Counted from the first letter of the stretch, positions 54,372 through 64,000 are shown. The stretch: DNA of 64,000 nt from Anthostomella pinea (GCA_963556695.1 CAUWAG010000010.1:1-64000); one strand, 5' to 3'. A program made the numbers and translations. The notes: generated from the letters alone by a model not told the origin.

Positions 54372-54895
54372 TACAAGGATGAGATAGGGAGACTATACGC
54401 AAGCGCCATGAACCGGGCCCCAACTGTCAAGATAGCTCTGGAAGCAAAGACTACTTACCGACCGACGGCAGTGGTCAGTTTTCTTCGTCAGGTCTTCGAG
54501 ATCTCGTTCGCCCCGGCACGCACAATTGTGGAAGATGAAGATTTCTTCGCTCACGGTTTGGACTCGGTACAGACGTTGGGGATCACGGCAAACCTAAAAC
54601 GCAATCTGGAAGGCCTTGAAGGGCAGAGTTCGCGTTCGGTCGCTTGGATTTCGGCACGTACCATCTTCTGTAACTCGACTTTTGCTGAGCTTTCCGAGCT
54701 ACTTGCAACTTTTCTGAACGAGGGAACCGTTCCAGCTAGAGACTCTCAAGCGAAGCAAGCACACGGCGTGGATGAGGCCGTGAAACGAAACACCAAAGGC
54801 CTCCCGGACAGAAAGTCGTCAAAAGCGACGCCTCCGAGGATATCCACGCCTTGGTAGGCTCGACTGGCTATCTCGGCAACCATCTCGTAGCAACT
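54372..54895 (+). pseudogene. Reductase gene piece 3 (thiolation domain and start of reductase)
   Basis: Starts at the restored TAC codon after pogo C. Contains FFAHGLDSVQTLGITANLKR, where Ser of GLDS is the phosphopantetheine site. After about 54790 the frame shifts by one, and the reductase domain starts with the NADP-binding GSTGYLG at 54857-54877 before the SINE. Confidence 0.88.
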
Positions 54896-55451
54896 GGCCG
54901 TATGGCGCAATGGTCAAATGCGCCTGGTTGTGTTCTCGTTTGTGCGGTGGGCGACGAGAACAAGTGGGTTCGAATCCTGCTATGGCCCCCTTCTGACCCG
55001 GCTTGTGCGAGTCGATAACCAGCACACGACATTGGAGAGGCCCCTTATCGCAGAGCCCGATAGCCAAGCAGCCCTCTACAACACCCACTCCTGCGAGGTT
55101 TTCCCTTTGTGCTTTCCCTCGCCAGCAGATAACAAATACCTACTTCACCCACCAATGCGACATATATGGAACGGCTACTGGAACGATGTGTACACCAGAG
55201 GACTGAGGTTCACTGGGTCGCTTTGTCACTGGACAGGAGGTTTTTCTGACGGAATCGTGCTTGGGTATTGACTAAAACCATCTGGCCACTCCAAGTTGGT
55301 ACCGCTACAGCGAGGATAGGCTCGTGCGCGGATCTGAATGTATCTAGACTGACACCTCTACAACCTTGCGATGCAATGGCTCTGGGAGGCGTGGTTTGCC
55401 CTATGGAGGGACTGCATCCACGATAAATACAATCAATCAATCAATCAATCA
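54896..55451 (+). mobile_element. tRNA-derived SINE, copy B (556 bp)
   Basis: Flanked by an exact 14-bp duplication ATCTCGTAGCAACT (54882-54895 and 55452-55465). Same tRNA-like head as copy A (GGCCGTATGGCGCAATGG, B box GGTTCGAATCC) and the same body with scattered differences. Its tail matches the LINE 3' end as far as GGAGGCGTGGTTTGC, then diverges slightly and ends in (AATC)n. It splits the reductase domain of the adenylate-forming enzyme just after its GSTGYLG motif. Confidence 0.95.
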
Positions 55452-55465
55452 ATCTCGTAGCAACT

Positions 55466-56060
55466 CTGCTGCGGAATCCCGAAATCGTAAGAGTCTACTG
55501 CCTTAATCGGAGCGATGGTGCGCAAGAAAAGCAAAACATAACCCTCCGCAGCCTAGACACCGGCCTGGTACTGTCCAAACTCATGTATATGACGATTAAG
55601 ATTGGAAAGCCTCTACTTGGGCTGAGCAAGGTTGAGTACGACCTCCTCGCCAGCGAGGTGGATGTTGTCGTTTATAACTCATGGCGACTTGACTTTGGTC
55701 TCGCTATTCGCTCGTTCGATCCCTTCCTAAAGGCAACCAGAGGCTTGGTCGAGCTAGCCGCGGCAAGCAAGGAGAACAACATGCGTGTTGTTTTCGTCAG
55801 CTCAACGTCCTCAGTTGAGGTTCTTGCGGCCGGAGATACAGTCCCTGAGGCTCCTGTCGAAGACCATATGGCTGCTATGAATACTGGGTACGGGCAGTCC
55901 AAATTGGCGGCAGAAGGCATTCTTGTCACTGCGTGTCGACAGGCCGGTATACCCGTGTCGATTGCCCGTGTCGGCCAAGTGGGCGGCCTAAGTCGTGGTA
56001 CCGGGGCCTGGCCAGACCAGCCATGGATCTCGACCGCAGCGGGTATTCCAACCACATAAG
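55466..56060 (+). pseudogene. Reductase gene piece 4 (thioester reductase domain)
   Basis: Continues the Rossmann reductase: LLRNPEIVRVYCLNRS, VDVVVYNSWRLDFGL, RVVFVSSTSSVEVL, and a catalytic-type GYGQSKLAAEGIL (Y-x-x-x-K). The frame stops at 56058 while the family continues for about 100 residues more, so the 3' end is lost or shifted. Confidence 0.88.
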
Positions 56061-56609
56061 CATTCAGTCTGCCATGGGATCTGTTGCACAAGCTCGCCCT
56101 CTATAGCTTTAAACCCTGCCACTTATTACGTCTGCCACGCTTTGGTACTCTTTCCGTTACGTCTTGACCCGGCTCGACTTGGTCTTGCTGTAATACCTTG
56201 TTGCGGTCAACCGACAGTCTTCTAAAATCCTTCCACGCTTGCCCAGGCTTGGTTTGTGCGGAGTTTTTTTTATCGTGGTTGAGATGATTTCCTGTTGGCA
56301 GCAAAGGAAAGGGATCATTGACTGGAGCCGTGACTCGGTTTTGCTCGCTGGTTATCCCTTCTGATTTGCTGCTCGTTCCATGTGATCTGGTCCTGATCCT
56401 GACCCCGACCTGATCGATCTGTCCTGCCGCTTTGAAGTTCCTTACTAGACTTTCTGTCCTCGACGAGTTCCACTCATGATGTCGCAGCGGGCGTTCTCCG
56501 TCAGGACTTGGGTAGTCACTGACTAGTGGGGGCCACGCGTTCCTGAGGTTGTTCTCTCGCACCGGGAGCTGGGAAGCAGCACCGGGCGCTGCTGAAAGTC
56601 CCAACTGCC
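56061..56609. other. Spacer, downstream of reductase remnant
   Basis: A minus-strand open frame of 171 codons (56101-56616) has no domain and a composition not typical of a protein. The left edge may contain unrecognised remains of the reductase C-terminus. Confidence 0.4.
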
Positions 56610-57467
56610 TCAACAATCTCTTTGCCCTCGACGACGCCCATAAGGAATCATCCGGCGGGCCTGTTTCACTCGGCGTCGTGTGATACTCAGATAGTGATGG
56701 AAATGCATCCTCGTCATTGCTGTCCGGGCCCAGAGCGGAGAGACTGACTTATGGGACATTGTCGCGACGTAATCGGTTCCTGAGATCCCGAAAGGTCTCG
56801 ATCTCCACGAACTTGGACAGCGAGCATCGAGGCTCGGACCGACGAACATGTATCTCACCCTCTGGTCGCGATGTCGATCGATTACATGCAGTCGGTAATC
56901 CGAATCCCGACTAAAGATGAGCATACGATCCGCGCCTTTGGAGATCAAGTAAAGTAAAGTATCGTAGATATCGTCCGCATCGGAGTTATTCAACAGATTC
57001 CAAAGGGGGGTGTCGCCAATGTTGTCCTTTGGATCGAGCTCGCTGCCGCCTTCAACGAGACATCTCATCACCAAGGTATGTCCGCACCTGACTGCGATGT
57101 GTAGGGGCGTCTGAGACATGCTGTCCTTCGCTTCTGGGTCGGCTCCGTAATCAAGTAAGTGCTGTGCAATGATGGGAGACCCCTGGGCTGCGACCAGGTG
57201 GAGTGGCGTGTACCTCTGCATGGACGTCTTGACTTCCGTATTGGCACCCATGGAGAGCATGTTCCTTACGGTATTTGCATGGCCGCACTTTGCAGCCCAG
57301 AGCAGAGCGTTGCTACCGTGGACTTCGACGTTTTCCCCATAAAGGTCATCGTTGAAGATGCTGTACAGGCGGCTGCTTATCTGGATGAACGCGTTGAAAT
57401 CGGGTCTTCTCAGCAAATACTGGGAAATTTGGATGAGAATCTCGTCTGGGCAGTGAAGTAGAGACAT
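56610..57467 (-). CDS. F-box-like protein with ankyrin repeats
   Basis: 285 aa in one exon. The N-terminus MSLLHCPDEILIQISQYLL then FIQISSRLYSIFNDDLY is F-box-like. At least three ankyrin repeats follow: ALLWAAKCGHANTVRNMLSM, then TPLHLVAAQGSPIIAQHLLD, then TPLHIAVRCGHTLVMRCLVE, with a partial fourth (TPLWNLLNN). Fungal F-box/ankyrin proteins of this type are common in subtelomeric regions and are thought to act as substrate adaptors of SCF ubiquitin ligases. The last about 80 residues (after SDYRLHVIDRH) are Arg-rich and unlike repeat sequence; an intron or frame change may lie there. Confidence 0.8.
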   Translation of the reverse strand: MSLLHCPDEILIQISQYLLRRPDFNAFIQISSRLYSIFNDDLYGENVEVHGSNALLWAAKCGHANTVRNMLSMGANTEVKTSMQRYTPLHLVAAQGSPIIAQHLLDYGADPEAKDSMSQTPLHIAVRCGHTLVMRCLVEGGSELDPKDNIGDTPLWNLLNNSDADDIYDTLLYLISKGADRMLIFSRDSDYRLHVIDRHRDQRVRYMFVGPSLDARCPSSWRSRPFGISGTDYVATMSHKSVSPLWARTAMTRMHFHHYLSITRRRVKQARRMIPYGRRRGQRDC

Positions 57468-58138
57468 TGGCGCTTCTCGGATATGTTACAGTTGTAGAGT
57501 ATTGGAGCTAAAAGCGCGTATACGATTGGGAAGCCCTTCACGTTTTTGTCGTCAAAACCCGACAGTTCTGGAAGATCCGGACATCAGAGCTTCCCAACAG
57601 GTTGCTGGTCCTGGATTGGCTGAGCCGACCTGGTCATGCAGGTCGCCGTCCAGTGCACGGGTTGCTGCTTGTCGTAGCATGGGATTGGCAGGAATACGGC
57701 ATCTGTATGGCAGTGCTCACACGGCGCAGGCTAAGGCGGTGCTCACGCACAGCCTTGATCTAATAGAATACCTTGGCAAACCTCTGATCGCCACGTAATC
57801 CATCTGGGCGTGTACACCTTGGCTTGTCCTCCACGTGTCTTCCGGGACTCGTTGTACTGTGCTCATATGTCAAGCGCCAGACCAACAGTTGTGTGAACGT
57901 CAGTGAACTTGTGACTGTTGGGGGATTAGAAACGAACACGGGAATATAGAGCTACTTTCTAAGCTACATCTGTTCCAGTAAACATGCGAATTGAGGGCAC
58001 TGTGCATCTCGTGCTGTCGATCTACGCACATGGCATCATCCAGCAACTTCCACGTGATAGCGTTGCGGCACCTGCGGTGGGCTGGTCTACCATAACTCAT
58101 CCCAAGATGTCTTCTACGCGACTTTGTTCAACCACACT
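57468..58138. other. Intergenic, no gene seen
   Basis: Promoter side of the F-box/ankyrin gene and 3' flank of the TDP1-like fragment. No domain-bearing frame. Confidence 0.45.
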
Positions 58139-58705
58139 TCATCCTTCCTCTTCCCCGTACCCGATGACCCATCGTGGGTCGTTCCAGGGCCGGTCCTCCT
58201 GCAGATGGTACTGCTCTGCAGACTGCACATGGGGAACAATTCCGTCCTGCCAGGTCTTGATTCCAGGTTCAAGTAGGTCATTGACTATGGAGCCGGGGAC
58301 CACGACTCCGCATTCGAAGTTCGTCAACTTGACGAGCTTTACGTCGCACGTGGCTTCATTCCGCTTCTTGTCCTGCTCAAGAGCACCCTTCGCAGATTGT
58401 GACAAGTTGGCAGAACCGAGGTAGACGTAGTGGGGCGCAGTACGGTCCCGAGGGTTGAACAACAGGATCAACTCTTGGTGGAAGGGACAGCCAGCATCTT
58501 TCGATCTGTAGTGGTGAAACAAGCGCTTGATGCCGATAGGTGCCTTGTTCCACGGCCGGGTGTAGCAGCCAATATTGCTCGCTGCGTGCTGGGCTGCTTC
58601 TGTGGCACTTCTAATATCCGCGACGGTTGGATAGAAGATCTGCCTGCCCGAAACAGCACGCAGCATCATGGGAGATGGCTCCGTGCCCGCTACTGGCTTC
58701 AACAA
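58139..58705 (-). pseudogene. C-terminal fragment of TDP1-like phosphodiesterase
   Basis: 188 codons similar to the last third of fungal tyrosyl-DNA phosphodiesterase-type proteins: IFYPTVADIRSATEAAQ, AGCPFHQELILLFNPRD, HYVYLGSANLSQSAKGALEQ, LTNFECGVVVPG and RPWNDPRWV. In the family the second HKN motif is H-x-K...N; here it reads HQE with the Asn of SANLS present, so the catalytic Lys is changed to Glu. The N-terminal HKN motif and about two thirds of the protein are absent. TDP1 removes protein adducts from DNA 3' ends; this piece could not. Its 5' end overlaps the start of the opposite-strand MFS fragment. Confidence 0.78.
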
Positions 58706-59513
58706 AGTGCCCCTTGGCTATCTTGTTCCACGAAGCAGGTCTCCAACTCCCGTACCGGCGCCCAGGCATAGCAAGGAGCGGCAGATTTGGTATCCCAACC
58801 CCCTCGCGTCATTGAAACTTCTCAAAGTAGTCGGCACCGCTATCATGCTAATATCATACGGTCTCGGATATGCCATCTATTCGTGTCTGCAAGCATTTTT
58901 GTCGACGTTGTTCCTGGATATATATCGGGTTTCTGGTGTATACAGTGGCCTGATTTATATCCCGTTCGGAGTCGCCTGCGCAATTGCTGCTTTCGGTACT
59001 GGACGGCTTCTCGATCGCAATTACCAAAAGACTGCCAACGAGATGGGTATGGTCGTCGACAAGACCAAAGCCGACGATCTCCTGAGGTTCCCAATCGAGA
59101 GGGCACGGATACGAAACATCGGGCCTCTTTTACTCTTGAGTGCCTTGCTGATTACTGGAAATGGTTGGCTACTGGAAAAGAAAGTGACAATTGCCGGACC
59201 ATTGTTGTTTCAGTTCTTCATCGGTCTGACCCTTCAGGGTCTATTCACGTCCTTGAATACTCTGATCGTAGATACCCACCAGATGTGCCCATCTACAGCT
59301 CAAGCAGCTTGTAACTTCGTCCGCTGCGAACTGGCTGCTGCCTTCCTTGCGGCACTTGACCCAGTGTTACATGCCTTGCGACCGGGCTGGTGCTTCGTTC
59401 TATTCGGGGCACTTATACTCGTTCTGGTCTTGCCTGGATTATTCCTCTTACAGTGGCGTGGCCTGCGATGGAGACAGTGCCAAGCTGAGAAGTACTTGGC
59501 TCGTTCCACATGA
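58668..59513 (+). pseudogene. C-terminal half of an MFS transporter
   Basis: 281 codons that begin in the central cytoplasmic loop (NPLASLKLLKVVGTAIML) and contain about six membrane helices: GLGYAIYSCLQAFLSTLFLD, YSGLIYIPFGVACAIAAFGT with GRLLDRNYQK, RNIGPLLLLSALLITGNGWL, LLFQFFIGLTLQGLFTSLNT, and a final pair near 59330-59450. Such sequence is typical of helices 7-12 of fungal DHA1-type drug/proton antiporters of about 500 aa. Helices 1-6 are missing; instead the sequence runs into the TDP1-like fragment on the other strand. The frame is open, but half a transporter is not expected to work. Confidence 0.8.
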
Positions 59514-59934
59514 TCAACGAGCGTCCCAAGCCGACGGTACATGGTGGACTTTCAAGCAGCGTATATGAGACGCTGAGATTGTGCCTAAAGTACATGAGCG
59601 GACCCTAGTAGATCCGAGGCAGAGGATAGACCGACAGAGGGCAGAGAGACGGAAGCGGCGTCCAAGCGACTGCTCTCGATCAACCCCATCATCAGCCCTT
59701 GTTCGACTCTAATCACGCAACTCATACTTGTCTATCAGATAGTTTAGGTCGGACATGATGAGCTCCCTCATCCTCTGTTCAGGGAAGTCCAACGACGTAA
59801 CAATCATTGTCTGTGCCGCATAAAGACGGTTTCGGTCGTCGGCTTCTTCGCGTGGCTCGCTTGGCGGGTAGTGTTTGAAGTACTCCCGGCGGTATTTCTC
59901 ATCTATCATCTTATGGTGAGCGCACCTCCAGATA

Positions 59935-61284
59935 CAATCCGTGGACAAAAGTCTCCGCCCGATCCCCATTTTTATCCCTTCCATCTACTACACCCTCCAA
60001 TTCAATTGAACCACAACGCATCCAATCCTAGTGATAAAATTCTCAAATAAATTGTATTTAATAGCTAAATCAATAGTATGTATACCAACTACCGGCGCGC
60101 CTTACTGCAGCCATTCGGTCCTCCAGTGACTCCATCAAGACCCGAACCTGCTCCGGATCGATCTCCGACCACGCCTGCTCAATTAACTCGTGTGTGTAGC
60201 AATAATGGGGGATATTGTCCTTCAATTCCGAAAATTCAGGCTCGATTTTACGTATCTTCTTCTTCAGAAGTTGCCAAACATGCTCCATTGGGTTCATATC
60301 GGGGCTGTGAGGAGGCCAGTCGATACAGTGGATGCCGTGCTCCTCCCTCCACTCCGGAACACCGCCAGTGAGGTGAATTTTCGCGTTATCTTGAACAAAA
60401 GGATCTCCAGCCTCGTAAAACGGAAGTAGGCCTTCCTCAAGAACCCATTTATATGACTCTGCGGATACTCCTCCGCGCGGAGCATCCGGGTCGAGTGGGC
60501 AGAAGACCAACTTGCCTAGTCCTCTTTCTCTGCCGCGTAGCCAGATCATAGACCACACCATTATCGAAATACAAGGTCTGCCGTGATCCGTCTCGTTCAC
60601 GAGATCATAACGGTACCACTCTGAAGAGAATCGGATGGCCCAATCGCCTGGATTATCGGATGAGTTTTGGACCGTACATTCGTCTGAGAATATGGCTCGT
60701 AACAACTCCTCTAGGCGCTCTGGTGTGCTGTAATAATTGGCGAAAGCGAGCCTCTTCTGAGCGTCCTCATCCGTGAGCTTGATTCGCTTCGCTGCGTGCC
60801 ACTTCTAGAGGCCGTATGCGTGACATATCCTCTTGATAGTCTTAAGAGAGCACGAAACGCGGGCTTCGTTTCGGATCTTCTGCCACGTCGCCCTGGGGAG
60901 CTCTCTCGCCTTCTCGATCACACGAGCGCGTTCGCGAGTGTTCAAAACGGGTGGGCGACCGCTCCTTGGGGCAGATTTCGGTGTAGAGGTGACCTCAAAG
61001 TTGGTGGTGATGTCGGAGATGGTTTTCAGGCGCTTCGTTTTGAACGCGGTTGCAACATCCCTGCGCATTCTGCCGTCGATTCGCGCCGCCACAATTGCCG
61101 AGCGAGCTTCTGAAAGGAATTCGCCGTTAGCGACGCGATCGCCGCTCAATTCTTCCCCAAAAGATCGTAAATCCATTATCAATTGCGGTGTTGAGAGAGT
61201 GGTGAAGTCGAAGGGTGATTGACGCGTTGTTTTGATCTGAAGGAGATTGTGGTGGGTCGGGCGGAGACTTTTGTCTACCCAGTT
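59935..61284 (-). mobile_element. Tc1/mariner-type transposon (1350 bp)
   Basis: Flanked by TA (59933-59934 and 61285-61286). The ends share GACAAAAGTCTCCGCCCGA in inverted orientation, about 10-12 bp in from each tip, with looser similarity at the tips. One transposase gene on the minus strand fills the element. It sits within an exon of the fructosamine-kinase-like gene. Confidence 0.92.
60070..61176 (-). pseudogene. Tc1/mariner-type transposase with a single amber stop
   Basis: One frame of 368 codons from MDLRSFGEELSGDRV to SWYTYY, interrupted only by a TAG at 60805-60807 after CHAYGL. The N-terminal half has two helix-turn-helix units (MRRDVATAFKTKRLKTISDI; RPPVLNTRERARVIEKAREL). The DDE domain follows: FSDECTVQ (Asp), FVQDNAKIHL (Asp), DWPPHSPDMNPMEHVWQLLK (Glu at EHVW). 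Expected catalysis is cut-and-paste at TA. A single base change would separate this from a full-length frame, so intact relatives are likely elsewhere in the genome. Confidence 0.9.
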
Positions 61285-62274
61285 TACCAACCTCCTTCTC
61301 GTGGTGCGCATAATAAGCGCACGCATCGTATATGAAGATTTCATCCGTCTGTTCGTCTGTGCCGATATTGGACTCCCAGAGATCACCGTGAATCAAGGTT
61401 GGCTTGATGGTCCGGCCGTCTGCGACGAGAGCATCCAACAGCCGCGGAATGAGTCTGTCAAGCGTGATTTGGATCACGTCGTCGAACTCCTTCCAACAGC
61501 CATTCGCGGCCTTTTCGATCTTGTATATGTCCTCCATGAGGCGTCTGAAGTAAGACGTCCAACTGAGGTCCCAAGTAGTATTGAGAGGATTCTTGCCGTC
61601 GAAGGTCGTGCAATAGAATCCGAACTGACCAGTCGGCGACTCGCTGCTGAGGTGGAATTCAGACAGCTTCTTCCTGAGGTCGACGGGATCCGGGAGTTCG
61701 TGCGTCAGGTTCAGATAGTCACAGACGAAGAAGTAAGTAGACTTTTGTCCATCGCAAGGGCCGAAGCCGCGAGGCTTTGGCGCAATGCTAGACATGGTCT
61801 TCCAGACGGCAGACATGGCCTCGTATTCACCATAGACTCGCTCTGCTGCGTCTGGCACGCTCAGCGTCTAGATCGCAACCCTAGTTAGTTACGCCTTCAG
61901 CCCTACCGTCTACGCCGGTGAGGCGGCATACCTTGAGAAAGTAAGACCGATTTGTGCCGTCGACCGTTTCGACGTCAATCCTTCTGGTCTCTGCCCAGAG
62001 CGACTTGCCATATGCATTCACGCCAATGACCTTGTCCCCCTCTCCGAGTGCTGACAGTGGAAATCAGTATGGAGGCACACTTCCGCGTCCTTATGGTGTT
62101 GCTCAACATACCTAACAGAATGGCAGTGTCTAACACATCCACCCCAGCATTTGCGTTTACCGCACGCTGGTTAAGCCGCATCAAGGCTTCGATATCAGCA
62201 TTTTCAGCAGCCCGGGGGGTTGTGGATCCTGGTGACTTCGCTTGCAAGGTAGCCATGGCTCCTAATTCCCTCAC

Positions 62275-62662
62275 GGCTTGCGCTGTTGGGGTCTCGTATG
62301 GATACTAGATCGATGATAGCGGCACAGGAGAGAGAAAAGACCTACTCTAGACACAGGAAAGGAAAGACCGGGAGAGAGAACCTCCAGATGTTATATTGCA
62401 CCTTCGGACTTCCAGGATCGGAACCCTGGTTCTTGGAGAGCGGGGTACACGGTCCGTTGGTTGGTTTGGCTTTCTTATCTCGCTCACCCTGGAAAGCAGC
62501 GGATGATGATTTGGGGGCTAGATAGTAGACAGACCTGAGGCCGGGGTGGCGTTGGCCTTCATCGTGTCTACTATCCAGAGATTTTCGACAGAGTCGAGAC
62601 TCGATAGCGGCTGACAATCACCACACTCAGCACGTAGATCGCAATACCGAGTCCCAGGTCAG
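62275..62662. other. Divergent promoter region
   Basis: Between the fructosamine-kinase-like gene (minus) and the hydrolase/NLR-type gene (plus). No gene seen. Confidence 0.45.
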
Positions 62663-64000
62663 ATGCGCAACAGGGACCAGTTCTACCTACGTGATGTAGT
62701 CGAGACGCAGGCGCCCTACGAAATACCCTACGAAGCTGCGAAGGTTCGGCGGGTGCGGCACCGCCGGAGTTCGAGCTTCACCTTGAACGCGCGACAATGG
62801 TATGTGATGATCTTGCACTGACCTCCACCCGCCTGGCTTCGCGAAAACGTCTGACATCAGCCTTTGCAGAGACAACTTTTCAGGTCTGCCAAGAAATCTC
62901 GAAACACCATCGATTTGCCCGTGCGCGGCGTCGAGAACGACTCCCCGCGTTATTCCACGTCCGAAGCCTCGACAAGTCGGAGCGATCAGAGACTTGTGCT
63001 GCAATCGGGCCACAGTGATATATCAGACGTGCACGGACAGCTGCTTGCACACGAGCGGCCTTTATCGCATCAGCGGCGACGTTCCCACGATAGGCGTCAA
63101 AATCCGATTGGGTTGACGGTGTTACACGAGCCCAGCAATCCTTCGGAAAGAGCTGTAGATATACTATTCGTTCATGGGCTTGGTGGCACAAGTCTGCAGA
63201 CTTGGTGTCACGGTCGTGACTTGGATAACCTGTGGCCTGAGCGATGGCTTCCTTTCGAGGCTGGCTTTGAAACGGCCAGAATCATCACGTACGGGTACAA
63301 TGCACATTTCTCATCGACGAAGGATCAGGCTTCGCTGGCGATTGGAGACTTTGCCAATGACCTCTTGTTCCGCATGAAGTATGAAGAGCTGGGTAAGCAT
63401 CGCCTCGGCGAGGTCCCTATCATCTTTGTTGTTCATTCTATGGGCGGGCTTGTCTTCAAGAAGGCCTTCATCCACGGCCTTTTGAATCGAGACTTCCACG
63501 ACATGATGGCCATGGTCACATCAGTGTTGTTTCTGGCAACGCCACATCGTGGGACGGACCTGGCCGAAACATTGAATAAGGTACTCACAAGCTCGATCTT
63601 TGGCCACTCGTCGAAGGACTACGTCTCAGACCTTGCTCGGAGAAGCCCGACTATCAACGAATTGAACGAGTCGTTCCGCCATCACGCATCTAAGCTCCAA
63701 GTCTTCTCTTTCTATGAGACCATGAGTACTACTATTGGCCCGGTGTCGACCATGATCCTAGAGAAGGACTCGGCTGTACTTGGGTACCCAGGAGAAACAC
63801 CCCAGCCTCTGATGGCCAACCACCACGAAGTGTGCAAGTTCAAGGGGACTGATGACCCGAACTACGCCGCTGTGGTTGGTGCACTACGCAGTGCTATCAG
63901 TGCCTCTACTGTGCGGATTCCTGACAACGGTTTCGAAGACGATTTAAAGATTGTTAAAGACGCCCTAGGGGTGTTGGGGGCCCCGGAGGACGACATGGCT
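62663..64000 (+). CDS. Alpha/beta-hydrolase-headed protein, probable NLR-type, cut by window end
   Basis: Exon 1 62663-62799 (MRNRDQFYLRDVVE), an 84-nt intron (GTATGT...TTTTCAG), then exon 2 from 62884, open to the window end. The Ser/Arg-rich leader is followed by a DUF676/PGAP1-like lipase fold: AVDILFVHGLGGTSLQTW (oxyanion loop), ARIITYGYNAHFSST, IIFVVHSMGGLVFKKAF (nucleophile Ser in HSMGG), LFLATPHRGTDLA, and a late NHHEVCKFKG with the expected catalytic His. In Pezizomycotina this domain commonly heads long NACHT or NB-ARC proteins with TPR or ankyrin repeats; the last residues DLKIVKDALGVLGAPEDDM fit the linker before such a domain, but it lies outside the window. The proposed role is in non-self recognition and cell death. 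Confidence 0.82.

Larger units (their letters stand above)
49028..56060 (+). pseudogene. Adenylate-forming reductase (NRPS-like, A-T-R), broken by four insertions
   Basis: One ancestral gene can be followed in pieces at 49028-49081, 51316-52435, 54372-54895 and 55466-56060. Removing pogo B restores an open frame (NSLQVGQSL then CTNGSLAAHD). Removing pogo C gives RKITEDV then YKDEIGRLYA. Removing the SINE gives STGYLGNHLVATLLRNPEI. Each join is exact at the TA or SINE duplication. The protein had an adenylation, a thiolation and a short-chain reductase domain: the layout of fungal enzymes that activate a carboxylic acid as AMP ester, load it on phosphopantetheine and release it as aldehyde or alcohol. 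The N-terminal half of the A domain is missing left of 49028, where LINE copy 2 begins. Frame breaks also occur near 51454-51565 and 54790. Confidence 0.9.
59709..62274 (-). pseudogene. Fructosamine-kinase/APH-like gene split by a Tc1-type element
   Basis: Exons 62274-62112, 62050-61932 (introns GTATGT...CAG and GTATGC...AACTAACTAG...CTAG) and 61867 onward. The last exon is interrupted after HHEKEVG by the element at 59935-61284. Removing it and one TA gives VGIWRCAHHKMIDEKYRREY and a frame open to 59709, in total 362 aa (start at 62274; an alternative Met at 62256). Motifs: GEGDKVIGVNAYGKSLWAE, SYFLK (ATP-binding Lys), LIHGDLWESNIG (catalytic Asp) and EIFIYDACAYYAHHE (metal Asp). This is the fructosamine/ketosamine-3-kinase branch of the aminoglycoside phosphotransferase fold, which phosphorylates sugar adducts. 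All host codons look intact, so the insertion may be young. Confidence 0.9.

Noticed and set aside
56101..56616. A 171-codon minus-strand gene
   Set aside because: No domain, odd composition, and it lies downstream of a decayed reductase gene. I saw no support for real coding.

Overview
The window starts at a chromosome end: positions 1-210 are 35 uninterrupted CCCTAA units, the C-strand of the canonical fungal telomere repeat. Short GT-AG introns (44-99 nt), a Clr5-domain gene, a DUF7587-like gene, an F-box/ankyrin gene, an HR-PKS, an adenylate-forming reductase, a fungal-type diterpene synthase and Tad-like, pogo/Fot1-like and Tc1/mariner-like transposons all point to a filamentous ascomycete (Pezizomycotina). 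I cannot assign the genus from sequence reading alone. The region is a subtelomere: few intact genes, many broken biosynthetic genes, and layered transposons.

Layout. 0.2-2.2 kb: subtelomeric sequence, a tiny internal telomere tract and a decayed pogo transposase. 4.2-7.5 kb: a two-exon DUF7587-like gene, a Ty3/gypsy fragment and a small Clr5-domain gene. 9-11.1 kb: remnants of an M16 peptidase and a Ty1/copia element. 11.2-15.8 kb: a highly-reducing PKS pseudogene (minus strand) with KS end, AT, DH and MT. 15.9-18.2 kb: a 2.2-kb pogo element. 20.0-25.6 kb: an apparently full-length Tad-like LINE with two open ORFs. 25.6-34.8 kb: GH64 fragment, kinase-like gene, Cys-rich small gene, uncharacterised two-exon gene, solo LTR, rhodopsin-domain gene fragment and hemerythrin-domain gene. 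35.4-40.5 kb: divergent P450 and diterpene synthase genes, probably a small terpene cluster, with the synthase damaged by an internal deletion. 42.5-56.1 kb: a nest of insertions in and beside one adenylate-forming reductase gene: a second, mutated LINE copy (itself carrying a SINE, a solo LTR and a 179-bp insert), two pogo elements and a second SINE. 56.6-64 kb: F-box/ankyrin gene, TDP1-like and MFS fragments facing each other, a fructosamine-kinase-like gene split by a Tc1/mariner-type element, and the 5' part of a probable NLR-type gene starting with an alpha/beta-hydrolase domain, cut by the window edge.

The strongest new reading is the transposon biology. A tRNA-derived SINE occurs twice with exact 14-15 bp target duplications, and its 3' end (about 90 bp) is the 3' end of the LINE, which identifies the likely LINE partner. 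The two tail types (AAAC and AATC repeats) occur in both the LINE and the SINE. Virtual removal of pogo, SINE and Tc1 insertions restores reading frame at four junctions in two host genes. LINE copy 2 and several transposase copies carry mostly C-to-T and G-to-A changes, the pattern expected of repeat-induced point mutation.
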